Source: Eubacterium sp.
GTDB taxonomy: Bacteria > Bacillota > Clostridia > Lachnospirales > Lachnospiraceae
Direction of reading: 5' to 3'
Assembly: GCA_017477505.1 (NCBI GenBank)
Contig: JAFUVQ010000009.1
Coordinates: 1-64,000 of the forward strand
Length of the DNA stretch: 64,000 bases
Shown: in pieces, positions 38,099 through 47,620 of the stretch
Layout of the letters: every line of letters begins with the position of its first letter
How positions within the stretch are numbered: the stretch's first letter is position 1
The notes under the pieces: generated by a model
What the model saw: only the letters and a program-made list of their open reading frames with translations
Databases searched by the model: none
Told to the model about the DNA's origin: nothing
Made by a program: the position numbers and the translations under genes

Positions 38099-41000
38099 TC
38101 ACTGTTTTACATAGTAGCGGAATGATGGATCAAGTTTCTTCTCAAAATTCATCACAGGAAGAGGTTTATCAAACAGGAATCCCTGTGCGAACTCACAATT
38201 ATTGGAGCGAAGCAGCTCAACCTGTTTTTCAGTCTCAACGCCTTCTACAATACATTCAAGTCCCAGATCTCTTGCCATGGATATAACATGTCTGAACATG
38301 ATATCAGCGGCTTTGTTCGTATCTTCCCCATCGGCAGGAAGAAAACTCCTGTCAACCTTCAGAACATTCCATGGCATATCTCTTATAAGATTCAGTGATG
38401 AGTATCCGACACCGAAATCATCCACTGAAGTATAGATACCGGTTTTCTGGAGACTGTTAACAATTCTCTTCAGATCACTGAACTCCACATCTGTAGTGGT
38501 TTCTGTAAGCTCTACTTCTATAAACTCGTGTGGAATCTCATATCTGTCAACTATCTTTATTATAGTTTCAATAAGATTAATATTGAGCATATGCTTACGG
38601 GAGAAATTAACTGATATACGGACAACTTTTCTGCCCATATCTATCCATCTTCTTATATCCCTGCATACATGGTCAAGCATATAAAAATCCAACTGACATA
38701 TATCATCCGTCTCTTCAAGCATAGGAATGAAATCAGCAGGCGAAACGACCTGTCCATCATGTATCCACCTGCAGAGCGCCTCAGCGCCTGCTATCTCACC
38801 GTTATTGATGTTTACCTTCGGCTGATAATAAACGATAAATTCTTCATTTCTGAAGGCTTCCGGGAAAAGCTGCTGAACACGCATACTCTTCGCCTTACTC
38901 TCATCAAGAGTATCGTCGTAGAAAACCATTCTCTCCCTGCCGCCGCTCTGGGCAACATGATAAGCAGTATTGATCCTCTCCATGATATCACTTGGATCTT
39001 TCAGTATGAAAACATCAGGAATGCAGTAAATCCCTGCACTGGTTGAAATATTTACAGACTTTCCGTTATGTAAATCGTAGACTATCGGTGCCTCCGCAAG
39101 AAAATTAACTATCCTTCCCAGCTGTTCCCCTCCGCATATTGCAACAAAATTATCTCCACCGAGACGGCATATGGTACCTCTGTCACCTATCATCCTCTGG
39201 AGGGTCTCATAATGATTCCGGAGAGTAACATCCCCTACTTTCCTTCCAAGTTCCTGATTGACCAGGGTAAAATGTCTTAGATTGTAACGGAATGCCACTT
39301 TGCCGCCAAGGCGGTTAGCATTTTCCATTATATATTTGAAGAAGCTGCGGAAATTCTCAAATCCGCTATTATCATGAAATGTAAGTTCTTCAACTGCATC
39401 TCTCAGCCTGTTTCTGGTAAGATAGCTGAGTGTCATACGCATCAGGAGTTCTACCCTTGTGTATTCTATAGTAGAAAGCGGCTGTTCATCCTCCGCCATA
39501 TATACCGAGATAGTTCCTATGGACATGACACTGGTTACAGATCTGAGATACATAACTCTCTTATCCTTCTTGCCGGAATCATAACAGCACAGAGTCTCTC
39601 CTGCACCCATAGCCTCTTCTTTAGGATTCTTATAGAGTCTGGCTACACCTTTACTCAGTCTGAAACTTACAGTTATCTCTGCTATGATACTTTCAATGAG
39701 CTTGTAATCAAGATGCTCCATATCCGTCATTGCAGAAACAAGTCTTTCGAAAAGACGATAATAATTAATGGTATCCTTATCAATCAGCTCGTAATCCTTT
39801 TCATACCCGTCATTTATATGTTTCATCCTCCGCTTATTGTCATACATGGCGGTGTCTGCACGTTCAAATACATCCTGTACAATATTATCTATAGAAGGAT
39901 TAAAATCCGACATACCTACTGAAAGGGTAACCTTATTTTCTTTATGATGTTCCGAATTTAAATGATCAAATCTTCCAAGTATTACATTTCTGTCTTCAAA
40001 ATCTTCACCGGTAAGGATTATAGCAAACTCATCACCTCCCACACGGAAGATGTCACTGTTTTTGTATAATGTGCGGAGCATCTCTCCCGCTTCTTTTATG
40101 TATTCATCACCGGCACTATGCCCCTTCGTATCATTTATGATCTTGAGACCGTTGATATCACAGATTACTATAGCAAACTGCTTATTGGTTTCTTCCTCAA
40201 TATCCTTATTGATGATCATCTCAACCTGAGCATAGTTTCTCTTATTCTTAAGTCCGGTGAGTTCGTCATTATTTGCCACATCCAGCGCGGAGTCAAGAAT
40301 ATCCTCAAGCTTCTCTTCCATACGCTTGGATGTATCAATATTTGCAACTGCTATGATAATACGTCTGGAATCCTCCTCAGGAAGAACAGCAAAGAGTGTC
40401 ACATACTGAGGCCGGCCATCAAGGAGCAGTCTGTAATTAAGAATAGCCTTACCGCTATCTTTAAGACTTTCAAGAAGATGTTCTTTCTGCATGGCATAAG
40501 CCATCATAGGATAATCATCTTTGTATATATCATTCTTCATATTCTTCTGGGTATCAGAGAAGAAATCCTTGCCTTTACTGCCAATGTCAAGCTTGGAATA
40601 CTTATCACTGGTACTGAATTCCAGATATTCATTTGTATCAATATCAACCAGATAGATAACCTCATATCTTCTGGCAAGTGCCATAGCTATATCTCCGAAT
40701 CGCCTGGATTCATCCTCCATGGACTTCTCCCTGACCATCTGGGAATCGACATTCAAAACACCCATAAGTATATGATTCTCATCATTTCCCGGATGAACGA
40801 TAAACATATTTACATATTGGAATTTACTGCCCAGAAGCTGTCTGTAGGTGTAAGACAGTGAGCTCTTTTGGGAAAGGTTTTTGATAAGATTCTTCTTCTC
40901 AATCTCTCTAAGAAGCCAGCCGGCATCATCCTGATGAACATATCTTCCAACATCCTTAAAGGCCGATTTAAAGAAATCGTCACCTTTTTTTGTTGTGCCG

Positions 41001-41146
41001 AGCTTTTCATATTCAGAACTTGCACTGTACTGAATATAATTATTTGTAACCATGTCTATATAGTAGATAACCTCATAGCGACTTGCAAGTGCACCCGCAA
41101 TATAGCTATACATATCAATATCATTATCACCCAATCTATCCGCCAT
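38099..41146 (-). CDS. PAS-PAS-GGDEF-GGDEF-EAL cyclic-di-GMP protein
   Basis: A large soluble regulator (1015 aa from the ATG at 41146, chosen for its GGGGG site; the frame opens at 41167). Two related PAS-like sensors repeat the pattern ASRYEVIYYIDMVTNNYIQY / ARRYEVIYLVDIDTNEYLEF. The first GGDEF domain is intact (FRVGGDEFAI). After a GAF-like middle region comes a second, altered cyclase domain (CRLGGDNFVAI). The C-terminal EAL domain has its catalytic residues: AGAEALCRW, NFS, ELTET, DDFGVGYSSL, KVDRSF and EGVET. It may both make and degrade cyclic-di-GMP, with one half regulating the other. No membrane segment. Confidence 0.92.
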   Translation of the reverse strand: MADRLGDNDIDMYSYIAGALASRYEVIYYIDMVTNNYIQYSASSEYEKLGTTKKGDDFFKSAFKDVGRYVHQDDAGWLLREIEKKNLIKNLSQKSSLSYTYRQLLGSKFQYVNMFIVHPGNDENHILMGVLNVDSQMVREKSMEDESRRFGDIAMALARRYEVIYLVDIDTNEYLEFSTSDKYSKLDIGSKGKDFFSDTQKNMKNDIYKDDYPMMAYAMQKEHLLESLKDSGKAILNYRLLLDGRPQYVTLFAVLPEEDSRRIIIAVANIDTSKRMEEKLEDILDSALDVANNDELTGLKNKRNYAQVEMIINKDIEEETNKQFAIVICDINGLKIINDTKGHSAGDEYIKEAGEMLRTLYKNSDIFRVGGDEFAIILTGEDFEDRNVILGRFDHLNSEHHKENKVTLSVGMSDFNPSIDNIVQDVFERADTAMYDNKRRMKHINDGYEKDYELIDKDTINYYRLFERLVSAMTDMEHLDYKLIESIIAEITVSFRLSKGVARLYKNPKEEAMGAGETLCCYDSGKKDKRVMYLRSVTSVMSIGTISVYMAEDEQPLSTIEYTRVELLMRMTLSYLTRNRLRDAVEELTFHDNSGFENFRSFFKYIMENANRLGGKVAFRYNLRHFTLVNQELGRKVGDVTLRNHYETLQRMIGDRGTICRLGGDNFVAICGGEQLGRIVNFLAEAPIVYDLHNGKSVNISTSAGIYCIPDVFILKDPSDIMERINTAYHVAQSGGRERMVFYDDTLDESKAKSMRVQQLFPEAFRNEEFIVYYQPKVNINNGEIAGAEALCRWIHDGQVVSPADFIPMLEETDDICQLDFYMLDHVCRDIRRWIDMGRKVVRISVNFSRKHMLNINLIETIIKIVDRYEIPHEFIEVELTETTTDVEFSDLKRIVNSLQKTGIYTSVDDFGVGYSSLNLIRDMPWNVLKVDRSFLPADGEDTNKAADIMFRHVISMARDLGLECIVEGVETEKQVELLRSNNCEFAQGFLFDKPLPVMNFEKKLDPSFRYYVKQ

Positions 41147-41234
41147 AGTTTTTCCCCCGTTTGTCATAAGTCAGACACATTTATTATACCACCTAAATGC
41201 ATATATTGCATTATTTTTTAAGCTTTATATTTTC

Positions 41235-41263
41235 TTGTAAAAACTGCTTTTTTTTGGTATAGT
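41235..41263 (+). promoter_or_regulatory. candidate promoter of the LacI-EAL gene
   Basis: TTGTAA (41235-41240), a 17-bp spacer and TATAGT (41258-41263), 25 bp before the ATG with AGGAGG in between. Confidence 0.55.
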
Positions 41264-41288
41264 TGTAATATTCAGGAGGGTGTAACGT

Positions 41289-44200
41289 ATGGGGGATAAA
41301 TCACGTTATAAGGGCAAGTCAAACAGAAGGATTGCCCTCCTAACTGCACAGGCTGACGAAACCTATCAGACAGAGTTTATAAGAGGGGTGATGAAAACCG
41401 CCTTTTCCTACGGATATGATGTCTGTGTATTTTCTATGTTCATCAAGTACCAGAACAACAAAGACAGGGAAAAAGGCGAGTCTAATATCTATAATCTCAT
41501 CAACTATGACATGTTTGATGCAGTCATTATCCATTCGGATATTATACAGACACCGGGTATCGTAGAAGAAATTGAGGAAAAGGTCCACAAAGTATTTGGC
41601 GGACCTGTTGTTTGCGTTGATAAAGACAGCAAATATTTCTATAGTTTCTGGACAGACGGATATCCTGCTGTTTATGCTACAATTTCCCATTTTATTGAAG
41701 TACACGGATATAAAGATATAGCATACCTTACCGGCAGACGTAATCATATACACTCCAGGATGCGTCTTGAAGCCTATAAGGATGCCATGAAAGATCACGG
41801 TCTCTCCGTCAGATCCGACAGGATATACTACGGGGATTTCTGGTATTACAGCGGTTCAAGCTGTGCCGAGGATATACTCCGAAGCGGTGATATTCCTGAA
41901 GCTATAGGATGTGCAAATGATCCTATGGCCATAGGTTTTGCAGTCAATATGACTAAACACGGCAAAAGCATTCCTCATGATATTGCCATAGCAGGCTATG
42001 GTACCTCCGAAGAAGGTCAGTCCAGTCCTAAATCTCTCACTTCCACCTATATTCCGGGTGAATACTACGGTTCATTTGCCGTTAAAGCTCTTATCAGACA
42101 AATGAACGGCGAAAAGCCTGAAAAACCTGAACCGGATGCCACACTCTACATAGGCGAAAGCTGTGGCTGTGAAGTGCAATACAGCATGGAGCGAAAAACC
42201 AGAGAGTCCTGGATCACCAAGGATTCTGATGAAAGCTTTGAATCAGTTCATAATTATATGATGGAGAATATGCTCCTTGCAAATAATCTTGATGAGTTCT
42301 TCAGAACAGTTTATGACTCAATTTTCTACATTCATGGAATAAAAAAGATGGAAATCTGTCTTGATCCAAACTGGATGAATGCCGAAACATTGACCGGCAA
42401 TCCATTTTATACAAAGGGATATCCGGAAGTCATGGTAAATGTACTTTCGTATGATGCCGACAACCCCTCTCTTTGCATGATCGATTCCAAAAGATTATTC
42501 CGTACATCCGACTTACTTCCATACTCAAATGATGAGTCATGCAGGGGTTGGTTTTTCCTTCCACTCTTCTATGAAAATAAGTCCTATGGATATGTCATGC
42601 TCAGTTTTGGCACCGAACCAAGGTCTTACGAAAGTGTTGCACGTCTCTGGATGTATGCTGTTTCAAGGGGACTTGAGTCTTTCAGGCGTCATCTTCTTCT
42701 GAAATTCTATTCCGACAAACTGGAACAGATTGCAGCAAACAAGTACGAAGGCAGCGAAACAAAATCCGTTCGTGTTAATAACAATAACCTTTCTGAAGAT
42801 GAACAGAAAGAACTGACAGAGGTTGAAAAGATACTTGACGGTAATCTTCTAAAATATCATTTCCAGCCAATAGTTAATGCTGTCAATGGCGATATTTTCT
42901 CATACGAAGCTCTTATGCGCTCCAACTCCGACATTCCGATTCCGCCTCTCAGCATAATCAAATATGCCTATATGCTGGGGAGACTTAATGACATTGAAAC
43001 AGCCACATTTAAAAATGTACTTAAGATAGTCGGAGAAAGAGACGATATCTTTGATACAAGAAAAGTATTCATAAACAGTATTCCGGGCTGCAAACTGAGT
43101 ACTTCGGACAATGAGTACATCAAAGAACAGCTGTTTCTCAAGGCCGGCAGTGTTGTTGTCGAACTGACAGAAGAAGCCGAACTTTCGGATGAGGATCTCG
43201 ACAGGATCAAGACCAATTACAGAAGCATGGGCATCGACCTTGCAGTCGACGATTACGGCACCGGATATTCAAATGTCAGCAATCTTCTGAGATACATGCC
43301 TGAATATGTAAAGATAGACCGTTCTCTCCTTACTGAGATTCAAAACAGTGATCAGAAACAGCATTTTGTTCGTGAGATCATAGACTTCTGCCATGCCAAC
43401 AATATCAAAGCACTGGCGGAGGGTGTTGAGACCAGAGATGAACTTGCTACGGTTATAAGACTGGGAGCAGACCTTATTCAGGGTTATTATATTGCCCATC
43501 CTGCAGAAAATATCATTACCAGTATAGATGCAAATGTAAGGATGGAGATCAATCGTTTCCATAAAGAACGTGAAGCCGGCACTACTGATGAAGTATTTAT
43601 CGCCGGAAAATCCAGCAGGATTTCTCTTAACAGCATACTTAAAGATAACAAAAAGACTATCATCATAGGTGATTCCGGTTCTACATTCCGTGACATAACC
43701 ATCACCGGTACTCCTAACCATGATACAGGTATTCACCTTGAAATTCTTGAGGGCTATGACGGTCATATTACCCTTGAAAATGTATGTCTTTCAAATGTTA
43801 AGAATCGTCCGTGTATCACCATTGCAGATAATGCAAAGGTGCTGATACGTCTTGAAGGCGAGAATCATTTCAAAGGAAACGGAATCATGGTTCCGAAATC
43901 ATCTTCGCTTACAGTTGAAGGTGATGGTAATCTCAAGATAACTGTTTCCGGCTCTGACGGTTTCGGAATAGGAAATTCAAAGAAAGAAGCCCACGGTACT
44001 ATAGACTTCTATCAGGATGGGGAGATATATATTGAAGCCAACGGACAGATCATGTCCGGTATCGGGTCAGGTCTCGGTGGCATTATAAGGATCAATAAAG
44101 GCAAATATATCATCCGTGTCAGCGGTGAAAAAGGTGTTGCCATAGGTTCCTTCGATTCCTATCATCCTCTTAAAATTCATGATTGTGATATTCTTATAAA

Positions 44201-44630
44201 TAATAATGTTTATGAAGGCGTCTGCATCGGAAGCTTTGACGGCAACTCTGAAGTTGAGATATGGCGTTCACTTGTCAGATGTGAAGGCGGCGGCGGACGT
44301 ACTGCCGTTATCGGAAGCCTTACAGGCAGCAAAGCCTCTGTTACCATGCATGATATGTCCTTCCATGTCTCTGTTCAATCAGATTATTCGACAGCTGTAG
44401 GAAGTCTGTATGGTGCCACTGACTTTACAGTAGAATCTGCTGCCATTACATATATCGGTCACGGTATGAATGCTTATGTTTACGGTGGAAATTCCAATAC
44501 AAAGGTACGTATCGTTAATACCGATGTTAATATTGAGATGGATAATTCCAGGAATCTCATTACTCTTGCACCTGATGAAAATATTGAAGTGGTGAACGGT
44601 CGCAATAAAACTATTTTCATTGAGAAATAA
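41289..44630 (+). CDS. LacI-type sensor fused to EAL phosphodiesterase and a C-terminal beta-helix
   Basis: A 1113-aa protein without signal peptide or membrane helix. Residues about 12-295 are a LacI/GalR-type ligand-binding domain (RRIALLTAQADETYQTEFIRG, GGPVVCVDKD, DIAIAGYGTS) but no DNA-binding helix-turn-helix precedes it. Residues 310-490 form a linker domain of unclear type. An EAL domain follows (about 515-760) with YEALMRS, FINSIPG, VELTEEAE, DDYGTGYSN, KIDRSL and AEGVET, so cyclic-di-GMP hydrolysis is expected. From about 775 to the end, rungs such as GIGSGLGG, AIGSFDS, CIGSFDG and VIGSLTG indicate a parallel beta-helix of the kind usually seen in surface proteins. It is divergent from the GGDEF-EAL gene; AGGAGG precedes the ATG. 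Confidence 0.87.
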   Translation: MGDKSRYKGKSNRRIALLTAQADETYQTEFIRGVMKTAFSYGYDVCVFSMFIKYQNNKDREKGESNIYNLINYDMFDAVIIHSDIIQTPGIVEEIEEKVHKVFGGPVVCVDKDSKYFYSFWTDGYPAVYATISHFIEVHGYKDIAYLTGRRNHIHSRMRLEAYKDAMKDHGLSVRSDRIYYGDFWYYSGSSCAEDILRSGDIPEAIGCANDPMAIGFAVNMTKHGKSIPHDIAIAGYGTSEEGQSSPKSLTSTYIPGEYYGSFAVKALIRQMNGEKPEKPEPDATLYIGESCGCEVQYSMERKTRESWITKDSDESFESVHNYMMENMLLANNLDEFFRTVYDSIFYIHGIKKMEICLDPNWMNAETLTGNPFYTKGYPEVMVNVLSYDADNPSLCMIDSKRLFRTSDLLPYSNDESCRGWFFLPLFYENKSYGYVMLSFGTEPRSYESVARLWMYAVSRGLESFRRHLLLKFYSDKLEQIAANKYEGSETKSVRVNNNNLSEDEQKELTEVEKILDGNLLKYHFQPIVNAVNGDIFSYEALMRSNSDIPIPPLSIIKYAYMLGRLNDIETATFKNVLKIVGERDDIFDTRKVFINSIPGCKLSTSDNEYIKEQLFLKAGSVVVELTEEAELSDEDLDRIKTNYRSMGIDLAVDDYGTGYSNVSNLLRYMPEYVKIDRSLLTEIQNSDQKQHFVREIIDFCHANNIKALAEGVETRDELATVIRLGADLIQGYYIAHPAENIITSIDANVRMEINRFHKEREAGTTDEVFIAGKSSRISLNSILKDNKKTIIIGDSGSTFRDITITGTPNHDTGIHLEILEGYDGHITLENVCLSNVKNRPCITIADNAKVLIRLEGENHFKGNGIMVPKSSSLTVEGDGNLKITVSGSDGFGIGNSKKEAHGTIDFYQDGEIYIEANGQIMSGIGSGLGGIIRINKGKYIIRVSGEKGVAIGSFDSYHPLKIHDCDILINNNVYEGVCIGSFDGNSEVEIWRSLVRCEGGGGRTAVIGSLTGSKASVTMHDMSFHVSVQSDYSTAVGSLYGATDFTVESAAITYIGHGMNAYVYGGNSNTKVRIVNTDVNIEMDNSRNLITLAPDENIEVVNGRNKTIFIEK

Positions 44631-44697
44631 CACCGTCAGCGTGATGAGAAATAATATAAGCAGCACGATTCCGGTTTAATGTATGGAGTTTGTAAAC

Positions 44698-45405
44698 ATG
44701 TACATTCCTGATTTAAAATATACTTTCTATGGCCCGATAGTGCTTTCAGCAATCATCATAGGAATTGTTGTTGCATGTCTTCTGATGGCTAAAGCAGGTG
44801 CTGCAAAAGGCACCTGTTTTTATACTGCCCTGCTTACTTTTGTCATGATTATAATGGTTTCTTTCATGACCTCCATTGCTCTTAATAAAGATATACGGAA
44901 TATAGGATTTGTGGGTGCCGGCGGAGCCCTGGGGCTGATACTCGGAGCTGTCACTTCGGCACTGATTCATAGAGATCATATCACAGAATCCATAGCAGCA
45001 TGGATCACCTCTGCCCCGCTTATGTATGGGCTTTCCAAGATTGCATGCCATATAGCAGGATGCTGCAACGGTATTCCTTACGTTGGGACTCTGGCTGTTA
45101 CATATGAGGCAAAAAATCATGGCAGCTACTTCCCTGTCCAGCTGACTGAAACCGTATGTTTCATTTTTATTTTTATAATCGGGCTTATACTTTATCTTAA
45201 GCTGGAAGATAAAACCAAAGCTGCCATTATCACTTTGTTTCTGTCCGGTATCACCAAAGTCGGTCTGGAATTTCTACGGGAGTCACACATCGGACAGACC
45301 ATATCCAACTATCAGATACTTGTGTTATGCATCACTTTTGCCGGAGCCGCTGCCATACGATATATCAGCCGTATCTCCGCAGGTCAGACGCAATCTCAGG
45401 GATAA
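44698..45405 (+). CDS. prolipoprotein diacylglyceryl transferase-like membrane protein
   Basis: A polytopic membrane protein (235 aa from the ATG at 44698 with GGAG 9 bp upstream; ATG at 44683 is an alternative). The sequence CHIAGCCNGIPY followed by FPVQLTETV resembles the core of Lgt-type enzymes (HxxGCCxG ... RFPxQLYE), which attach diacylglycerol to lipoprotein precursors. Compared with canonical Lgt it is short and lacks the Arg of RFP. It may be a distant Lgt homologue with another lipid-transfer role. It follows the LacI-EAL gene by 67 bp on the same strand. Confidence 0.65.
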   Translation: MYIPDLKYTFYGPIVLSAIIIGIVVACLLMAKAGAAKGTCFYTALLTFVMIIMVSFMTSIALNKDIRNIGFVGAGGALGLILGAVTSALIHRDHITESIAAWITSAPLMYGLSKIACHIAGCCNGIPYVGTLAVTYEAKNHGSYFPVQLTETVCFIFIFIIGLILYLKLEDKTKAAIITLFLSGITKVGLEFLRESHIGQTISNYQILVLCITFAGAAAIRYISRISAGQTQSQG

Positions 45406-45482
45406 AGATTCAATCTTAACCAGGTCATGTACATTCTGCTTACTCAGTTCTTCAAAACTCTTAATTACCAATCCTCCGTAAT

Positions 45483-45707
45483 GCTAACTGGGACGGCGCA
45501 AATGTTCATCAGTGGGAATATACCGGTAACCCGAGTCAGGAATGGAGCATACAGCCTTCAAGAGATAATACCTTCAAGATTATCAACAGAGGCAGTGGTA
45601 AACTGTTAAATGTTTCCTGGGGTTCTAAGGATTCAACTGCCAATATCGAACAGTATAAAGATGCTGACAGCAATGCAGAATTATGGTGGATTGATAAGGC
45701 TAATTAA
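45483..45707 (+). pseudogene. relic of a ricin-type (beta-trefoil) lectin domain
   Basis: An open frame without start codon encodes 74 residues beginning ANWDGANVHQWEYTGNPSQEW and ending AELWWIDKAN before TAA. The DGANVxxWEY and QEWSI spacing, followed by FKIINRGSGKLLNVSW, is the ricin B / CBM13 repeat pattern. A stop lies about 21 bp before the fragment, so only the 3' end of a lectin-bearing gene remains. The stretch 45406-45720 holds nothing else. Confidence 0.75.
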
Positions 45708-45720
45708 GCGTTAATGCAGG

Positions 45721-46014
45721 TTAAATAAAAAACACGTCTGTGCGAGAGACATGTACACTCTCCATCAGACGTGTTTTTGCGCTTGTTACTATGGTTGGAA
45801 TCCCATTTAGCTTAGGCAGAACCTCCTCTCCCGAAAGTCCGGGAAGCATGAGGTCCAAAAGAACCAGATTCGGTTTTTCCTTTTCGAGAAACATCAACGC
45901 TTCTGTTCCTGAATACGCACGGAGGACGCTGTACTTTTCCATTTCCAGCGCCTCCTGAAGCATATTTCCGATATTCACTTCATCTTCTATTATCATTATC
46001 TTATGTTCAGACAT
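45721..46014 (-). pseudogene. truncated response regulator (receiver fragment)
   Basis: The 97-aa product begins MSEHKIMIIEDEVNIGNML and has the phosphoacceptor aspartate in LVLLDLMLPGLSGEE, but ends after PTIVTSAKTR, losing the last part of the receiver and the whole DNA-binding domain of an OmpR-type regulator. Its final residues (LMESVHVSRTDVFFI) are encoded by a terminator-type hairpin. AGGAG precedes the ATG and it follows apbE by 22 bp, so it was presumably the start of a two-component pair whose remainder was deleted. Confidence 0.8.
45728..45778. terminator. bidirectional terminator hairpin at the end of the truncated regulator
   Basis: AAAAACACGTCTG and CAGACGTGTTTTT are perfect 13-bp inverted arms, with an inner GAGAG/CTCTC pairing. 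It lies between two convergent gene relics and inside the reading frame of the truncated response regulator. Confidence 0.8.
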
Positions 46015-46036
46015 TTGATGCTCCTGTTTTTTGTAA

Positions 46037-47326
46037 TTAATCTGTGAGATGAATCACTTCTGTTTTTAAAGTGCTCTTAAAACTGTCAGATATGCCGTCG
46101 GTAACGTAGAATGTTCCGTCATTTCCAAGTAATGCCATTTCAAAATCATATATTCCCGAGTGCCAGAAATCAATCGCTTTTTCACGCCCCATTATAAAAA
46201 GTGCAGTGTCGAGTGCATCAGCAAGCGCAGGGTCAGAGGCTATCACTGTTGATGATACTATATCTGAATCTGCAGGATAACCGGTTTTGGGATCTATTAT
46301 AAAATGATATTTTCTTCCGTCCTGTTCGAAGAAACGTTTATAAGTACCTTCTGTGGAAACACATTTTGCATCAGAACTGCCCTCTATGGAAATAACAGCT
46401 ATATAAGCTCCATCTTCTTTATCCGGATCCTGAATTGCAACCTTCCATGGTTTTCCGTCAGGCTTTGCACCTACGGTAATGATCGTACCGCCGATACTGA
46501 CGATGGCGGAACTGACTTCATCGCTGCTTTTCTCATTTATCATTTCAGCTATCTTCAAGCCTGCAAGACCCTCCTGATAGTATGAAAGATCAAGCTGCAT
46601 ACCTTCTGTACTGTACTCGACGCCAAAATAAAGCGCAGTGCCATCTTCATAGTCGGCATCTGAGATATTGGGCCATTCATGTGCAGGGAGTTCTACAACT
46701 TTTGCGTCCTCCGGTTTCGCAAGCTTCAAAAGATCAGAAATCTCGGATTCCTCAGGGACACGGTAGTCTGCGTTATAAAATCCCCATGCTTTGGTAAGCG
46801 GCAAAAGTGCGATGTTGAAATCACCGTCTGTGTTCTTTCCTAACTCCTGCCCATACTGTATTGCCTCCAGGAGGCAGTCGGAGCAGGCCCATTTCCCGGA
46901 TTCATTCATTTTAAACAATTCAGAATCACTACGGACAGACGAAAACGTGCAGTCCATTTCTTCTATCAGATCAGCTATCTGTCTTACAGTTTCTTCAGCG
47001 TCGGAGCCATTTACATTTATATTCACAGATGTATTCAAGGCGTTAAACGCGGCTGATGCGCTGTCATCACCCGTTTCAATTTTGATAGAATCAGAAAACG
47101 GAGGTTTCTTTGGCTCCTCCTTCTTTGCAGCCTCGGTGGCTTCCTCAGAATCCGCCTCCGTAACCGTTAATGACCCGGCACTTTCATCAGTTGAGATTTC
47201 TGCCAATTCCATTTCCTCTGTTGTATTTGCGCCCCCGGCATCCTTACCCGGAAAACTACAGCCTCCGAGAGACATAGTCATGACAGCCGATAGAACCAGA
47301 GCTGTAAGTCTATTATATTTTTTCAT
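46037..47326 (-). CDS. ApbE-family lipoprotein (FAD:protein FMN transferase-like)
   Basis: ApbE enzymes attach FMN covalently to exported redox proteins. The start at 47326 (MKKYNRLTALV) follows GAGGTG by 9 bp. The signal peptide ends in lipobox SLGGC. After a Glu/Thr-rich linker the ApbE fold begins at SVNINVNGSDAEE. Typical landmarks are present: FNIALLPLTKAWGF, SIGGTIITVG, YHFIIDPKTGYP and DPALADALDTALFIMG. However, the usual LGGIAKGY stretch is replaced by LSYYQEGLAG, losing the conserved lysine, so FAD binding may be altered. Genes for flavinylated partners are not adjacent. Confidence 0.85.
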   Translation of the reverse strand: MKKYNRLTALVLSAVMTMSLGGCSFPGKDAGGANTTEEMELAEISTDESAGSLTVTEADSEEATEAAKKEEPKKPPFSDSIKIETGDDSASAAFNALNTSVNINVNGSDAEETVRQIADLIEEMDCTFSSVRSDSELFKMNESGKWACSDCLLEAIQYGQELGKNTDGDFNIALLPLTKAWGFYNADYRVPEESEISDLLKLAKPEDAKVVELPAHEWPNISDADYEDGTALYFGVEYSTEGMQLDLSYYQEGLAGLKIAEMINEKSSDEVSSAIVSIGGTIITVGAKPDGKPWKVAIQDPDKEDGAYIAVISIEGSSDAKCVSTEGTYKRFFEQDGRKYHFIIDPKTGYPADSDIVSSTVIASDPALADALDTALFIMGREKAIDFWHSGIYDFEMALLGNDGTFYVTDGISDSFKSTLKTEVIHLTD

Positions 47327-47430
47327 ATAGCTGCTCACCTCATTTACTTATACTGTGACTGACTACATATCAGTAACAACTGAATTTTAACATATCGTGA
47401 GCACGTTATTCAATATCGGCCTTCGGCCTG

Positions 47431-47620
47431 GTGCCTGTCACTTAACAGTTTGTACATACTTATACTGTGGCCCGGTGACGGCCCGGTGACAGGCACTTAA
47501 CAGTTTGTTCACTCATACACCGCGGTGTTATGCGGGGTTCCGCCACCGCGGTGACAGGCACTTAATAGTTTGTTCATATTTAGTGTGGTGCTGGCGGTGA
47601 CAGGCACTTAACAGTTTGTT
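47431..47620. repeat. four-core repeat element A
   Basis: Four copies of the 11-bp core GTGCCTGTCAC or its complement start at 47431, 47486, 47551 and 47597 (spacing 55, 65, 46). The first is inverted relative to the other three, and each is followed by TTAACAGTTTGTT or a close variant. An ACCGCGG-type palindrome lies before the third core. The last unit supplies the stop codon and last codons of the SLH gene at 47608. Confidence 0.9.
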
